64,000 nt of DNA from Lentisphaerota bacterium (GTDB lineage Bacteria; Verrucomicrobiota; Lentisphaeria; Victivallales; Victivallaceae), in NCBI GenBank assembly GCA_024225035.1, contig JAAEMX010000452.1, forward strand, positions 1 through 64,000, in the 5' to 3' direction. Below the pieces are notes generated by a model. That model saw nothing but the letters and a program-made list of their open reading frames with translations. It did no database searches and was not told the origin of the DNA. The position numbers and the translations under genes were made by a program. Positions 36,235 through 45,754 of the stretch are shown here, one piece after another (position 1 is the first letter of the stretch; each line of letters begins with the position of its first letter).

Positions 36235-37089
36235 TTAAGAATTCTTTTTTGTGTTTCTGGCTTTTTCCTCTTCAGCTATAGCCAAAAGCCTGATATGTTC
36301 AATATCCACTTCCGGTTCGGGTAGTTTCATTTTCATATCTTCCATTGTATCTATAAGAATTTGTGAGACTGACAAGTTTCTGAACCATTTGTGGTTAGCG
36401 GGGATTATGTACCAGGGAGAATGACAGGTGGAACACTTCTCCATAGCATCTTCAAAGGCTTTTGTATAGTCATTCCAGTACTGGCGCTCTTTGTAGTCAC
36501 ATTCGCTTATCTTCCATTGCTTATCAGGTCGTTCTAAGCGTTTTCGGAAACGCTTAAGCTGCTCTTCCTGAGTGATATGAAGAAATAATTTCACGATTTT
36601 AACTTTATGAAAAGACAACATCTTCTCAAAGTCATTGATGAATTCATAACGACGCGACCAGATTTCTTTGGGAACCAGGTCATGAACTCTTACTACCAGA
36701 ACATCTTCATAGTGAGAACGGTTATAGATAACAACCTCGCCATTACGAGGAGCAAAACGATGGATACGCCATAGGAAATCGTGGTCTAACTCTTCGCTAG
36801 AGGGTTGTTTGTAACTGTGAACACGACAGCTTTGCGGATTCATGGGGCCCATGACATGCTTGATTGTACCGTCTTTACCGCCTGCATCCATAGCTTGAAG
36901 CACAATGAGAAGCGACTGTTTATTTTCAGAATACAGCTTGTACTGTAGTTCAGCAAGCTTGGCTGTGTTTTGTTCAAGCTGCTCAAGGGCTTCCTCTTTA
37001 TTTTCATAAACATCAGTAAAGTCCGGATCAATTTTGTTTAAATTGACTTTGCTGCCTGGTTTTACCAGAAATTTTTTTCGGTAATCCAT
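36235..37089 (-). CDS. Polyphosphate kinase 2 family protein
   Basis: 285 residues. PPK2 enzymes move phosphate between polyphosphate and nucleotides. The P-loop appears as LQAMDAGGKDGTIKHVMGPMNP, the DNA-kinase-like lid region as RFAPRNGEVVIYNRSHYEDVLVVRVH, and the conserved LFLHITQEEQLKRFRKRL follows. The length and single domain fit PPK2 of the class that phosphorylates NMP or NDP. The ATG at 37089 has a GAGGAGG site; an earlier in-frame ATG (37164) lacks one. It is convergent with rlmN. Confidence 0.93.
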   Translation of the reverse strand: MDYRKKFLVKPGSKVNLNKIDPDFTDVYENKEEALEQLEQNTAKLAELQYKLYSENKQSLLIVLQAMDAGGKDGTIKHVMGPMNPQSCRVHSYKQPSSEELDHDFLWRIHRFAPRNGEVVIYNRSHYEDVLVVRVHDLVPKEIWSRRYEFINDFEKMLSFHKVKIVKLFLHITQEEQLKRFRKRLERPDKQWKISECDYKERQYWNDYTKAFEDAMEKCSTCHSPWYIIPANHKWFRNLSVSQILIDTMEDMKMKLPEPEVDIEHIRLLAIAEEEKARNTKKNS

Positions 37090-37187
37090 AAGTTCCTCCT
37101 CGATAGTACCGTTCCGGTGTAAACGACTATAGCCTGATAATTCCAAAAATTCAATTCCTGGCAAAATATTTGTACGAGAAGAAACTA

Positions 37188-37898
37188 TTAATATTTAGGA
37201 TGTTTGTATTGTGGTAGTTCCGCCATTTCAATAATGTTTTTGAGGATTTTAAACCATCTTCCACCGGAGTCAAGCTTGTCAGAGCGTAGTTTATTTAACT
37301 CATATCCTAAGAATGATACTGAGCCTGCATTAACAGTAGCATAGCCAACCAGGCAATATTTTTCATTTCCTATAATATTCTGCATATTGCGGTAATGCCA
37401 GATCAACTGTTGAGCTTTGAACCATTTGGGCTCTTGGGTTAAATCCACACCATTAAGAGCTTGATTTTCCGGGACTTGCACTACACAGTTTATCCCTTTA
37501 GCACGGTAAATTACCTTCCAGACACCGGCCCATGCCATCAGGTGATCTTTGTCTAGTTGTTCAGGGGTTTTTGCGAAGCTGTTTGGTACAGTTGATATGA
37601 GAATTAAATTGCCTCCGTCTTCAATCCATTTGCGCAGTTTTGTAAGCTGTTCCTGAGTCGGCGTGTTACTGAACCTGACAGCTGCAATTATCAGGGAGTA
37701 GTCGCTAAGGTTGTCAAAAGGGAATGTGGCTGAAAGATTTTTGAACTTATACTGTTGAGTTTCGGTGTCGAGAATCTCATTGGTGATGAGTTTCAGTTCG
37801 TCTTGTCCTTCACTGGCTCCTACAAGAGCTACCGTTCCGGCATTCAAGAAGGTACTGGCGAAGATAAAAAGTAGAAATATGAGCATTTTACAAGACAT
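37188..37898 (-). CDS. Exported ThuA/GATase-like protein of unknown function
   Basis: 236 residues with a signal peptide (to about 22) and an alpha/beta core. VALVGASEGQDELKLIT, FDNLSDYSLIIAAVRF and LTKLRKWIEDGGNLILISTVPNS resemble the ThuA/class-I glutamine-amidotransferase-like fold, without visible catalytic cysteine or a known substrate. The ATG is chosen for its AAGGAG site six bases upstream; the earlier in-frame ATG is unsupported. The C-terminal half of the gene at 58782 shows the same kind of fold. Confidence 0.65.
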   Translation of the reverse strand: MSCKMLIFLLFIFASTFLNAGTVALVGASEGQDELKLITNEILDTETQQYKFKNLSATFPFDNLSDYSLIIAAVRFSNTPTQEQLTKLRKWIEDGGNLILISTVPNSFAKTPEQLDKDHLMAWAGVWKVIYRAKGINCVVQVPENQALNGVDLTQEPKWFKAQQLIWHYRNMQNIIGNEKYCLVGYATVNAGSVSFLGYELNKLRSDKLDSGGRWFKILKNIIEMAELPQYKHPKY

Positions 37899-38209
37899 TA
37901 TATTCTCCTTGTTCAAGGCTAATAGGCTGTTCGCTTCACAATAAACTCGGCAAGTGCGGCATTTGAATAACAACCTGATTTACAGCCAGACGCAAATTTA
38001 TAAAGTATGTACCATACATTATACATTGATAATTAAATAAATGGTTATATTTAACAGATAAAAATCAAAAAAATATGGCATATTGCTAAATCAGACATTA
38101 TAATCTATATTCTAACTAAGAGAGAGTTATCATCCATTAAGCATTATTTAATATGGATATTCCGTGTCTGTTGGTTACTTTATAATGATGCATTTAAAGG
38201 AGATGTGAA
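37899..38209. other. Intergenic region between divergent genes
   Basis: About 310 bases, very AT-rich, between the leftward GATase-like gene and the rightward lactonase gene. A TATAAT at 38099-38104 could be a -10 element for the lactonase, but no good -35 hexamer precedes it. I see no gene. Confidence 0.4.
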
Positions 38210-39304
38210 ATGAGCGACCGTTGGTTGCTATATGTGGGGAGTTATACTAGAACCCCTTATGAACATACCGGAGCAAAAGCTACCGGGCAGGGCATTTATA
38301 TCCTTGATTTCAACTTGGAAACTGGACAGATAAAGGAATCTAAAAAAGTTTTTCTTATGGAAAACCCTGCCTATTTTATATTTTCTCCTGATGGCAAATA
38401 CCTTTTTGTGAACAGCGAGGTGCCAGAATGGTCTGAAGGCAGAATTACCACTTACAGGGTGAATAAAAGGAATGGTGATTTAAAATATGTAGGGCATCGT
38501 AAATCGTATGGGGCTTTACCATTTTATTTTGATATGGATTCTACAGGGAAATGGCTGTTTACAGTAAATTACCTTGGCGGCAATGTTCTCATTTTTCCCG
38601 TTCACGATAATGGGGTGCTGGGTAAACCTACTGATAATGTCCATCATCACGGTGTAGGCTCTAAAAGATTACGTCAGGAAGCCGCTCATCCACATTGTAT
38701 TGTTCTTGATCCTGCGGGGCGTTTTTGTGCAGTTCCGGATTTGGGGCAGGACAAAATATTCTTCTATGAACTGGAATTGAAATACGGCAAATTATTTAAA
38801 TATGGGTTTGTAAAAGTACCTTCCGGTTCAGGGCCAAGACGTTTTGTTTACCACCCAAACCGTAAATTTGCCTATAATACTAATGAGCTTAACGGAACTG
38901 TGTCAGCTTGGGCTTATGATGAATCCAAAGGCTGGATAACACCGCTTGAGAACTATAATTGCTTGCCTGAAGGTTTTAAGTATGAGAATGCTGTTGCTGA
39001 TATAAAAATCCATCCTGCTGGAAAATTTCTATATGTAACGAATCGCGGCCATGACAGCATTGCTATATTCAAGATAAACAGGTATTCAGGCAAGCTGACG
39101 TTGCAAGGGGTGAAGTCGACTGGCGGTAGAACCCCACGCAGTATTCTCATTGATCCAACTGGAAAGTTTTTAATGGTCGTAAATCAATTGAGCGATATGG
39201 TTATTTCTTTCAAGATAAACCAGGAAACTGGGACACTAAGTGAGACAGGTTTCAGAGTAGAGGTGCCAACACCTAGTTTTCTTGCACTTAAACAGCTTCC
39301 GTAA
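38210..39304 (+). CDS. Lactonase-type seven-bladed beta-propeller protein
   Basis: 364 residues. It matches the 6-phosphogluconolactonase/YbhE family propeller: repeated blades such as NPAYFIFSPDGKYLFVNSE, HPHCIVLDPAGRFCAVPDLGQDKIFFYEL, VADIKIHPAGKFLYVTNRGHDSIAIF and PRSILIDPTGKFLMVVNQLSD. There is no signal peptide, so it is probably cytoplasmic. Family members may hydrolyse 6-phosphogluconolactone in the pentose phosphate pathway. AAAGGAGATG precedes the ATG. The exact substrate is inferred. Confidence 0.85.
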   Translation: MSDRWLLYVGSYTRTPYEHTGAKATGQGIYILDFNLETGQIKESKKVFLMENPAYFIFSPDGKYLFVNSEVPEWSEGRITTYRVNKRNGDLKYVGHRKSYGALPFYFDMDSTGKWLFTVNYLGGNVLIFPVHDNGVLGKPTDNVHHHGVGSKRLRQEAAHPHCIVLDPAGRFCAVPDLGQDKIFFYELELKYGKLFKYGFVKVPSGSGPRRFVYHPNRKFAYNTNELNGTVSAWAYDESKGWITPLENYNCLPEGFKYENAVADIKIHPAGKFLYVTNRGHDSIAIFKINRYSGKLTLQGVKSTGGRTPRSILIDPTGKFLMVVNQLSDMVISFKINQETGTLSETGFRVEVPTPSFLALKQLP

Positions 39305-39306
39305 GA

Positions 39307-40260
39307 TTATCCTTGAATATCTTCGCTTCCAGTAGTTCCCTGAGTTGAAGAAGTGCCGCTGTCTCCAGTGGTTCCCTGAGTTGAAGAAGTGCCGCTGCCG
39401 GTAGATTCTGCACCGCTTGGGATAGTTCCACTAGGAGCAATATCCTGTGGGGAAGAGCCCTGATCTTGTCGTTCTTTTTCCTTTTGCTTCTGACCACGCA
39501 TGTAGAACGCTTTAATCTCTGCTTTTTGTTGGCTCAAGTCTTTATTGCTCATCTTATTCTTAGGCTGTAGTCCTACGGCAGGTAATTGACCTTGCTTTTC
39601 GCGATTAATCTTCACGACTTCAACAGCTAGCTTACTACCCGGATTGAAAGGCCCCGGGAAGTTGTATTTGTTTTTGTAACTGATGTACAAACGTTTACCA
39701 TACAGGTTAGTCTGGAAACGACTGTAATTCCACTTTTTCTGGAATGACTTCCATTGATAGGCTTGGATCGGCCCTTCAAAAGGAATAGTGACAGGCTGAC
39801 GCGGTGCATTGGGATCGGAAATGAAATTCGTTAAATAACGGTTTGATGAGCGTGGTATAATGCCTGTATAAAAATCAACTTTTTTATCAACCGCACGTCT
39901 TTTTCTGAAACCACGGAAGGTTGTTAAATCAACTTCTTGAGGTTTCTTTTGTGTTGTTAATTCTACTTGTGGTTGAGCTGGTGTAGTCTGAGCTTTTGTC
40001 GTTAAGGTAGTATCGGCAAGCGGAGCTTCTTGAGGTTTCTTAGTTTTCTCAGTTTTTTTTGCTTTAGTTTTGGGAGATTTTGCTTCAGCTTTTTTTGCTT
40101 TTTCTTCATCGTCAAAGTGTTTGTCAATCACATTTTGAAGTTCAAAATAAGATTTATTTCTCTGTGCATCCTCGCCTAAGTAGCTTTGATTGGTATTTTC
40201 TGCAGCTCCGGCGATAGATAACAGCACTGTGATTTGTGCTAATGTGACAAACCTCTTCAT
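39307..40260 (-). CDS. Secreted protein of unknown function with a repeat tail
   Basis: 317 residues with a signal peptide (to about 19), a K/A/T/P-rich linker (about 52-105), a central folded segment (about 115-230, with FRKRRAVDKKVDFYTGIIPRS and AYQWKSFQKKWNYSRF) and a low-complexity tail with GTSSTQGTTG units. No family recognised; basic charge and a linker suggest a periplasmic or envelope-linked protein. The start ATG at 40260 is uncertain; a TTG three codons upstream exists. It is convergent with the lactonase gene at two bases spacing. Confidence 0.55.
   Translation of the reverse strand: MKRFVTLAQITVLLSIAGAAENTNQSYLGEDAQRNKSYFELQNVIDKHFDDEEKAKKAEAKSPKTKAKKTEKTKKPQEAPLADTTLTTKAQTTPAQPQVELTTQKKPQEVDLTTFRGFRKRRAVDKKVDFYTGIIPRSSNRYLTNFISDPNAPRQPVTIPFEGPIQAYQWKSFQKKWNYSRFQTNLYGKRLYISYKNKYNFPGPFNPGSKLAVEVVKINREKQGQLPAVGLQPKNKMSNKDLSQQKAEIKAFYMRGQKQKEKERQDQGSSPQDIAPSGTIPSGAESTGSGTSSTQGTTGDSGTSSTQGTTGSEDIQG
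39328..39399 (-). repeat. 36-bp tandem repeat, two copies
   Basis: Two 36-base units with a shared 27-base core encode the 12-residue motif ending in SSTQGTTG of the secreted protein at 39307. One base differs in the shared part. Such repeats change length easily by slippage or recombination. Confidence 0.8.
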
Positions 40261-40418
40261 TTTATCCAACTTGAGTTGTTTCCTGTCATAAGTCTCTATA
40301 GGAATATAGCTTTTTGAGTATGTAAATGCAATTATTTTAAGGTTTTTTCGGTAATATTATACATATTTTTTCAATATTGATGTATTATATGATTCAAGCT
40401 TTAAAAAAAAGGTTTTAA

Positions 40419-40907
40419 ATGAAAGTTATTGACAAAGAGTTGCTGGATCGGCTCAGCTCTGAAGCGCTTGATTCTGAGCGCAAGCGCTCTCATTACAATC
40501 TGCATGCCTCGTTGGAGGAAGATATTCATCGCCTTTGTATCGCGGCTGAACCGGGCACTTATGTAAAGCCGCATCGTCATCTGGAAGGTGATAAATGGGA
40601 ATTAATGGTTATATTGCGTGGTCATGTATCCATTTTGAATTATGATGATAATGGAAAGGTTATTAGCCGTGTTGAGCTACAGGCTGGAGGAGCGTCAACG
40701 GCTGTTGAAATCGCTGCAGACAGCTGGCACAACTTTGTGGTCATGAAAAGTGGTTCAGTGGTTATGGAAGTAAAACGTGGGCCATATCAGCGTCCTTCTG
40801 CTGCGGATTTTGCCTCATGGGCTCCTGACGAAGGAGAAAAAGAATCTGCATTCTTCTGCAAGTGGTTTGAGCATTGTGTAGAAGGATCATTACCAGCTGA
40901 AGTATAG
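40419..40907 (+). CDS. WbuC-family cupin fold protein
   Basis: 162 residues of the WbuC/cupin family. Metal-binding cupin residues are visible in KPHRHLEGDKWE (two H and an E) and DSWHNFVVM (H), with a jelly-roll of beta strands around them. In other bacteria wbuC sits in O-antigen clusters, where its reaction is not established. Here it stands next to htrA, with no O-antigen genes. AAGG precedes the ATG. Confidence 0.82.
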   Translation: MKVIDKELLDRLSSEALDSERKRSHYNLHASLEEDIHRLCIAAEPGTYVKPHRHLEGDKWELMVILRGHVSILNYDDNGKVISRVELQAGGASTAVEIAADSWHNFVVMKSGSVVMEVKRGPYQRPSAADFASWAPDEGEKESAFFCKWFEHCVEGSLPAEV

Positions 40908-40915
40908 TCTTTTGT

Positions 40916-40957
40916 TACGGCATTCGCTTATTTGATGGTGAATGTCGTATATTTTTT
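40916..40957 (+). terminator. Rho-independent terminator of wbuC
   Basis: ACGGCATTC pairs with GAATGTCGT (one G-T pair) over a 14-base loop, followed by six T residues. It includes the last codons of the convergent htrA gene. Confidence 0.72.
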
Positions 40958-42295
40958 CTCTATTTTATACTTGCCGTTTTTCATCTTTACCTTGACCAGT
41001 ACGGCAGGAATCTTATCGCCATATGAGACGTTTCTGAGCACATGTCCTAAATCTTTCATGCTGTTTATTGAGAAATCACCCAATTGCAGCAGTAAATCGC
41101 CGCGTTCCACGTTAGGAACACCTTTAGTCGGTAGATCACTTATGAGGATACCGCCCTTGAACGGGAATCCTAGAGCCATTGCCAGTGGCGCTGTAAGCGG
41201 CTGAACTCCAATGCCTAATTTAACCTCAGCCAGTTTTGCCGCATCAGAAGGTCTGATTTTTGAGGCGGTTACGCGAAATGACTTATTGCCGGATTCCATG
41301 GTAAACGTCTCTCCGTTTTGCATTTGCCAAAGTATACGGCAAACATCCATGAGATTGTCGAGTTGTTTGCCATTAAAGCCTGTGATTTTTATATCAGGCC
41401 TCAAGCCGGCAATCCAGGCTGGTGAATTTTTGCTTACTTTTGCGAGATAAAAAAGCAGTTCACCATTCCGTAAACGTTTAACAGCAGGAACTATACCCAC
41501 GGCAACATCCTGAAATCTTTCGGGTACCATCCAACGGGCTATAATATTTTCAACACGTTGAAGAGGAATAACAAAACCGATTCCACTGGCATTTTTCAAC
41601 ACAGCGCTGGTTATGCCAATCATACGCCCATTAATGTTAATTAAAGGGCCTCCGCTGCTGCCCGGTAATATAGTGGCATCCGTCTGGAGTATGTCTGAAA
41701 ATATTGTTTTACCTTTGTAGGTGAATCTACGTCCTATTGCGCTCAGAACTCCTTTGGATATACTGCTGCCAAGGCCAAAGGGATTGCCAACTGCGATTAC
41801 GCTTTCTCCCAACAGAAGGTCGCCGGGTGACGCGAATTCAATTGGTTCCAGAGGCGCATGAAGGCCTGAGATTTTGAGCAATGCAATATCATTAAGCTGA
41901 TCACTGGCAATAACTTTAGCATCATATTCTCTGCCGTTATTAAGTATTGCTCGAATTTTTACGGCGCGATGCACAACATGGGCGTTGGTGATTATCAAAC
42001 CATGACGGTCAATTATAATACCACTGCCTAAAGAGTAACCATTGTCATTATCCAGTAAGAGCTCATGTGGATTCATGTTGAATATTTTATGAAAGCCTGA
42101 ATCAGAAAGGCCTGAAATCGGAGAACTGAGTATTTTGCGAGTACTAAGGTTTACCACGCTTGGCAGTACTTTTGCCACTGCTTCTACAGTTGGCGTAATC
42201 CTATTAGCACGAGCGACATTGACTTGTGCTAAAGTCAAAAAAGGAACGCCGGCCAGTAATAAAATGGCCGCAAAAGTTTTTATATAATTTGACAT
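40928..42295 (-). CDS. Periplasmic HtrA/DegP-like serine protease
   Basis: 455 residues. A signal peptide (to about 23) precedes a trypsin-like protease domain (about 60-265) with the catalytic H in IITNAHVV, D in LNDIALLKI and S in LPGSSGGPL (S instead of the usual N before the catalytic serine). Two PDZ-like domains follow (about 270-350 and 360-450). It degrades or refolds damaged envelope proteins. The gene is convergent with wbuC, and its promoter must lie in the short gap before the divergent DUF2851 gene. Confidence 0.92.
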   Translation of the reverse strand: MSNYIKTFAAILLLAGVPFLTLAQVNVARANRITPTVEAVAKVLPSVVNLSTRKILSSPISGLSDSGFHKIFNMNPHELLLDNDNGYSLGSGIIIDRHGLIITNAHVVHRAVKIRAILNNGREYDAKVIASDQLNDIALLKISGLHAPLEPIEFASPGDLLLGESVIAVGNPFGLGSSISKGVLSAIGRRFTYKGKTIFSDILQTDATILPGSSGGPLININGRMIGITSAVLKNASGIGFVIPLQRVENIIARWMVPERFQDVAVGIVPAVKRLRNGELLFYLAKVSKNSPAWIAGLRPDIKITGFNGKQLDNLMDVCRILWQMQNGETFTMESGNKSFRVTASKIRPSDAAKLAEVKLGIGVQPLTAPLAMALGFPFKGGILISDLPTKGVPNVERGDLLLQLGDFSINSMKDLGHVLRNVSYGDKIPAVLVKVKMKNGKYKIEKKYTTFTIK

Positions 42296-42364
42296 ATATA
42301 TAATCTCGCAGGATATTTATCGTTACACAGCACTAAATGTATATTGTCATGGGGTATTTTTCAA

Positions 42365-43684
42365 ATGAAACCAACCTATAATGAGGAGCTTTCAGAAAGA
42401 AGTTTACAAAAAAAATGGTAAAATATTGATATTTATGGCAAATATGTTGGTGAAGATAACTTTGCGATAGAAGTCAGGTCGCCTGGACGATGGAATAATG
42501 AAGCAGGCCCTGATTTTAAAAATGCATCGCTGGTTATAGATGGGAAACCTGTGACCGGAGATGTTGAAATCCATTTGAAAGCTTCAGACTGGTTTGCGCA
42601 TAATCATCACAATGACCAAAATTATGACAGGGTTGTTTTGCATGTTGTAGCTAAGAATGATTTTTCTGATGAAAGACGCGACGAATTACCTCCAATGTTA
42701 TGCTTGAGTTGCACAGATAATACAGATTTTGACAGCTTTGCCAAGTGTGCCGCTTTATACAACAGAATGGGGACGGAGCGTACTGGAAGGATGTTGGTAA
42801 ATGCAGGCTTGAAGCGCTACGAGGATAAAAAACGGGCAATTTTGCGTTCAATGCTTGAGCAGGGAGCTGAGAATGGGTGCTGGAAAACCTTGTTTGATGC
42901 GGCCGGATTTAAGCGTAATCGAAGAGAATTTGCAGAGTTATTTGATCGTCTGTGTTGTTACCCTTTCGAAACAATAAATGACTCATTCGAAATTGTGATC
43001 TGGGGCGAATCTGGTCTTTTGCCTGATTTGTCAGTTGAGCAATTGCAGCCGGAAATGAATTCTTATGCGGACGCTGTCTGGAAAAAATGGTGGAAGACCA
43101 GATGGACGGCTAACAAAGAAATAAAGTGGTCTTCAGGAGGGCGTCCTTCGAATTCGCCATATCGAAGAATTGCTGTGATTATATCATGGTATAAAGCATT
43201 TGCGACAAAACCGATAAACCTCTTAGGACGCTTTGCTATGGATAGTTCTGCTGAGCAACTTGCTAAGCAGGCCGTTAAGTTGCTGGAAACCTCGGACGCT
43301 TTATGGGATGGCTATATTAATTTCAAGACCTGCAGTAGCAGGAAAGCAAGAATTGCTGGGCGCAGTTTTGCCTTGGAAACTGCTGTCAATGTTCTTTTGC
43401 CCGCTTTAGGAGCTGCTGCTGAAGTTGGTTACTTCGGAGAAGCAAATAAATGGAAAATAGCCGATATTGCTTGTAATGCCTGGAAGTGCCTCCCCTCTAC
43501 ACAGCATAATTATATTACGAAGGAAGCTGGTCTAAAGTGGTTTCCGGACAAAGAGTTCAGAAATAAAGTGATGGCATCTGCTGCCGCAAGGCAGGGAGTC
43601 CTCCATATGTACAGAGAATATTGCGAAAAAGCCTGTTTTGACTGCAATTCATGTGTCTTTATTAACTCTTTTTGGATGTGTTAA
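42365..43684 (+). pseudogene. DUF2851 family protein with in-frame TAA at codon 19
   Basis: The frame from ATG 42365 matches the DUF2851 N-terminus (ERSLQKKW), then hits TAA at 42419-42421, and continues in the same frame with FAIEVRSPGRWNNEAGPDF, GDVEIHLKASDWFAHNHHNDQ and the C-terminal cysteine-rich end CEKACFDCNSC. Because the frame does not change, this is a nonsense change, not a frameshift; TAA rules out selenocysteine. Translation starting at the GTG at 42551 would give 377 residues but lose the conserved N-terminal motif. The family function is unknown. Alternatives are sequencing error or readthrough. Confidence 0.75.
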
Positions 43685-43794
43685 TAATATTTAAAATCAT
43701 ATTTTTGCAAAATCAATTATTGACTAAATTTGGATATAATGTATAATAATAATTACTTTGTTAAGTTATCTTACAATCTAAAAGGAACATTCTT

Positions 43795-45735
43795 ATGCAG
43801 CTCCCGCGGGTATGGACAGAGAAATATACTGATCATATATTAAGGAAACTTCGACTAGAGGCTGCCGACTGGTTTCGAATTCATCAGCTTGACCACAGTA
43901 TTGACGAATGGAGTGACTATAGAGACAGCCTGCGCAAGAAAATCTGGAATGAGCTTGGAATAAAGTACGATGCAAATGTTGACCTTGATTTACGCGATAC
44001 CGGTGAAATTCAAATGGACGGGTACGTTGTTAAAAAAGTCTATTACCAGAGTATGCCCGGATTTTATGTAACTGGTAATCTGTATATTCCTGACGGCGAA
44101 TGGCCTTTTCCCGGAGTAATTGGTGTACATGGGCACTGGGCTCAGGGGCGCCTTGCTGAAAGAATTCAGCAGCGAGGACATACACTTGCAAAGAATGGAT
44201 ATGTATGTTTTTCCGTAGATGCTTTTGGTTCCGGAGAGAGATCGGACGTTCACGGTGTATATGAGTACCATGGTGGAATGCTTGGAGGATCACTGCTAAA
44301 TACAGGTGAAACGCATATGGGGATTCAGGTCGTTGATAATATGCGTGCTGTCGATGTTCTTTGTTCTTTGACTTATGTGGATTCCAGTAAAATTGGTGTA
44401 ACCGGAGCCAGTGGCGGAGGTAACCAGACTATGTGGTTGTCCGCTTTGGACGAAAGGATAAAAGCAGCAGTACCGGTTGTTAGTGTTGGCTCTTTTGAAT
44501 CGTATGTTGGCGGGTCTAACTGCTTTTGTGAGCTGCTGCCGAACGGATTGACTTTTATCGAGGAATCAGGGGTATTGGCCCTGATCGCTCCAAATGCCTT
44601 AAAGATTTGTAATTGTCTTGGGGATTCTAACCCTACTTTTTCCCCCTCGGAAATGCTGCGATCATTTAAAGAAACACGTAAGATTTATAGGGCCCATGGG
44701 ATGGGCCAAAAGCTTTCTTATCAGGTATTTAATGAACCTCATGGTTATTGGCCTGATATTCGAGAGGCCATGCTCGGGTGGTTTGACCTGCATCTCAAGG
44801 GAATTGGTACGGGTGCTCCTAAGATCGAACAACCTTTTAAAGTACTGAAAGAAGAAGAGCTGATGGTTTTCAAAAAGGGACAACGACCTGCGGAGGTCTC
44901 TTCTATCGCTCAGTACATGCGTAAAAAGGGAGCAGAGCTTAATACTAAGATGCTTGACTCATCTTTTGATAGTGAGGAATTGAAAAGAAACCTAAAAGCG
45001 ATGCTCAAAATCCATAATAAGCTGGAACTTAAGCATGTTCACAAGTATAACGAGCAGGATGAATGGCAAAAATACGCTTTGCAAACAACATGCGGCAGGA
45101 TGATTCCGGTATTGCTTAAAGCTCCTGCTGAAGGGAATGAATATTATATTGCTGCTGCGCCTTCCGGTAAGGACAAGCTTTTAGAGTCGGATAAATTTCA
45201 ACGGTTGCTTGAGCAAGGAAAGGGCATTATTGCATTTGATGTTTATGGAGCCGGTGAAACTTCTGAACCAAGGTTTCCAAACTACCATTTTCTTTCCAGG
45301 GCTGAAATGTGGCTCGGGAGAACAATGCTTGGTGAATGGGCTAGAGATTATGAACTGTTGATGGACTGGGCTGGTAATTTTATAAAAGGTGTTGAATTGA
45401 CCTTATTCGGTTACAAAGAGGCTTCCGTTGTAGCAATGGCAGCGGCGGTAACTTCTAACTGTGAATATGATGTTCTGGTTGATTCTGCTCCCTTGACTTA
45501 TAGATTTAATAAAGATATTAAATCTGACTTCTTCACTCTAGCTTTATTAGTTCCCGGCTTTTTAAAGTGGGGAGATATTTCTTTGTTAGCAGCTCTTTCT
45601 GCTGGAAAAGTCACGTTTGAAAACAGTGTGCTTTATGATGGCGAGGAAGTTAACGAAACTCAAAAAGCAGAATATAGAGCAGAATTTAAAATGGTATCAG
45701 GAAAAGTTGCAGGCGGCCTTATTGAAATACACTAG
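43795..45735 (+). CDS. Two-domain alpha/beta hydrolase, acetyl-xylan-esterase-like
   Basis: 646 residues, no signal peptide. The first domain (about 90-345) resembles acetyl xylan esterases: GVIGVHGHWAQGR (oxyanion region), SVDAFGSGERSD, nucleophile elbow GASGGGNQT, D in GDSNPTFSPSEM and H in EPHGYWPDI. The second domain (about 380-646) repeats the hydrolase outline (IIAFDVYGAGETSEP, then LTLFGYKEAS where an elbow GxSxG should be), so it probably lacks catalysis. It may deacetylate a polysaccharide or a similar ester; the substrate is unknown. AAGGAACA precedes the ATG. Confidence 0.83.
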   Translation: MQLPRVWTEKYTDHILRKLRLEAADWFRIHQLDHSIDEWSDYRDSLRKKIWNELGIKYDANVDLDLRDTGEIQMDGYVVKKVYYQSMPGFYVTGNLYIPDGEWPFPGVIGVHGHWAQGRLAERIQQRGHTLAKNGYVCFSVDAFGSGERSDVHGVYEYHGGMLGGSLLNTGETHMGIQVVDNMRAVDVLCSLTYVDSSKIGVTGASGGGNQTMWLSALDERIKAAVPVVSVGSFESYVGGSNCFCELLPNGLTFIEESGVLALIAPNALKICNCLGDSNPTFSPSEMLRSFKETRKIYRAHGMGQKLSYQVFNEPHGYWPDIREAMLGWFDLHLKGIGTGAPKIEQPFKVLKEEELMVFKKGQRPAEVSSIAQYMRKKGAELNTKMLDSSFDSEELKRNLKAMLKIHNKLELKHVHKYNEQDEWQKYALQTTCGRMIPVLLKAPAEGNEYYIAAAPSGKDKLLESDKFQRLLEQGKGIIAFDVYGAGETSEPRFPNYHFLSRAEMWLGRTMLGEWARDYELLMDWAGNFIKGVELTLFGYKEASVVAMAAAVTSNCEYDVLVDSAPLTYRFNKDIKSDFFTLALLVPGFLKWGDISLLAALSAGKVTFENSVLYDGEEVNETQKAEYRAEFKMVSGKVAGGLIEIH

Positions 45736-45754
45736 CTTAATAAAAATATTACAG

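Noticed and set aside
42419-42421. Selenocysteine or pyrrolysine recoding in the DUF2851 gene
   Set aside because: The codon is TAA; selenocysteine uses TGA and pyrrolysine TAG.
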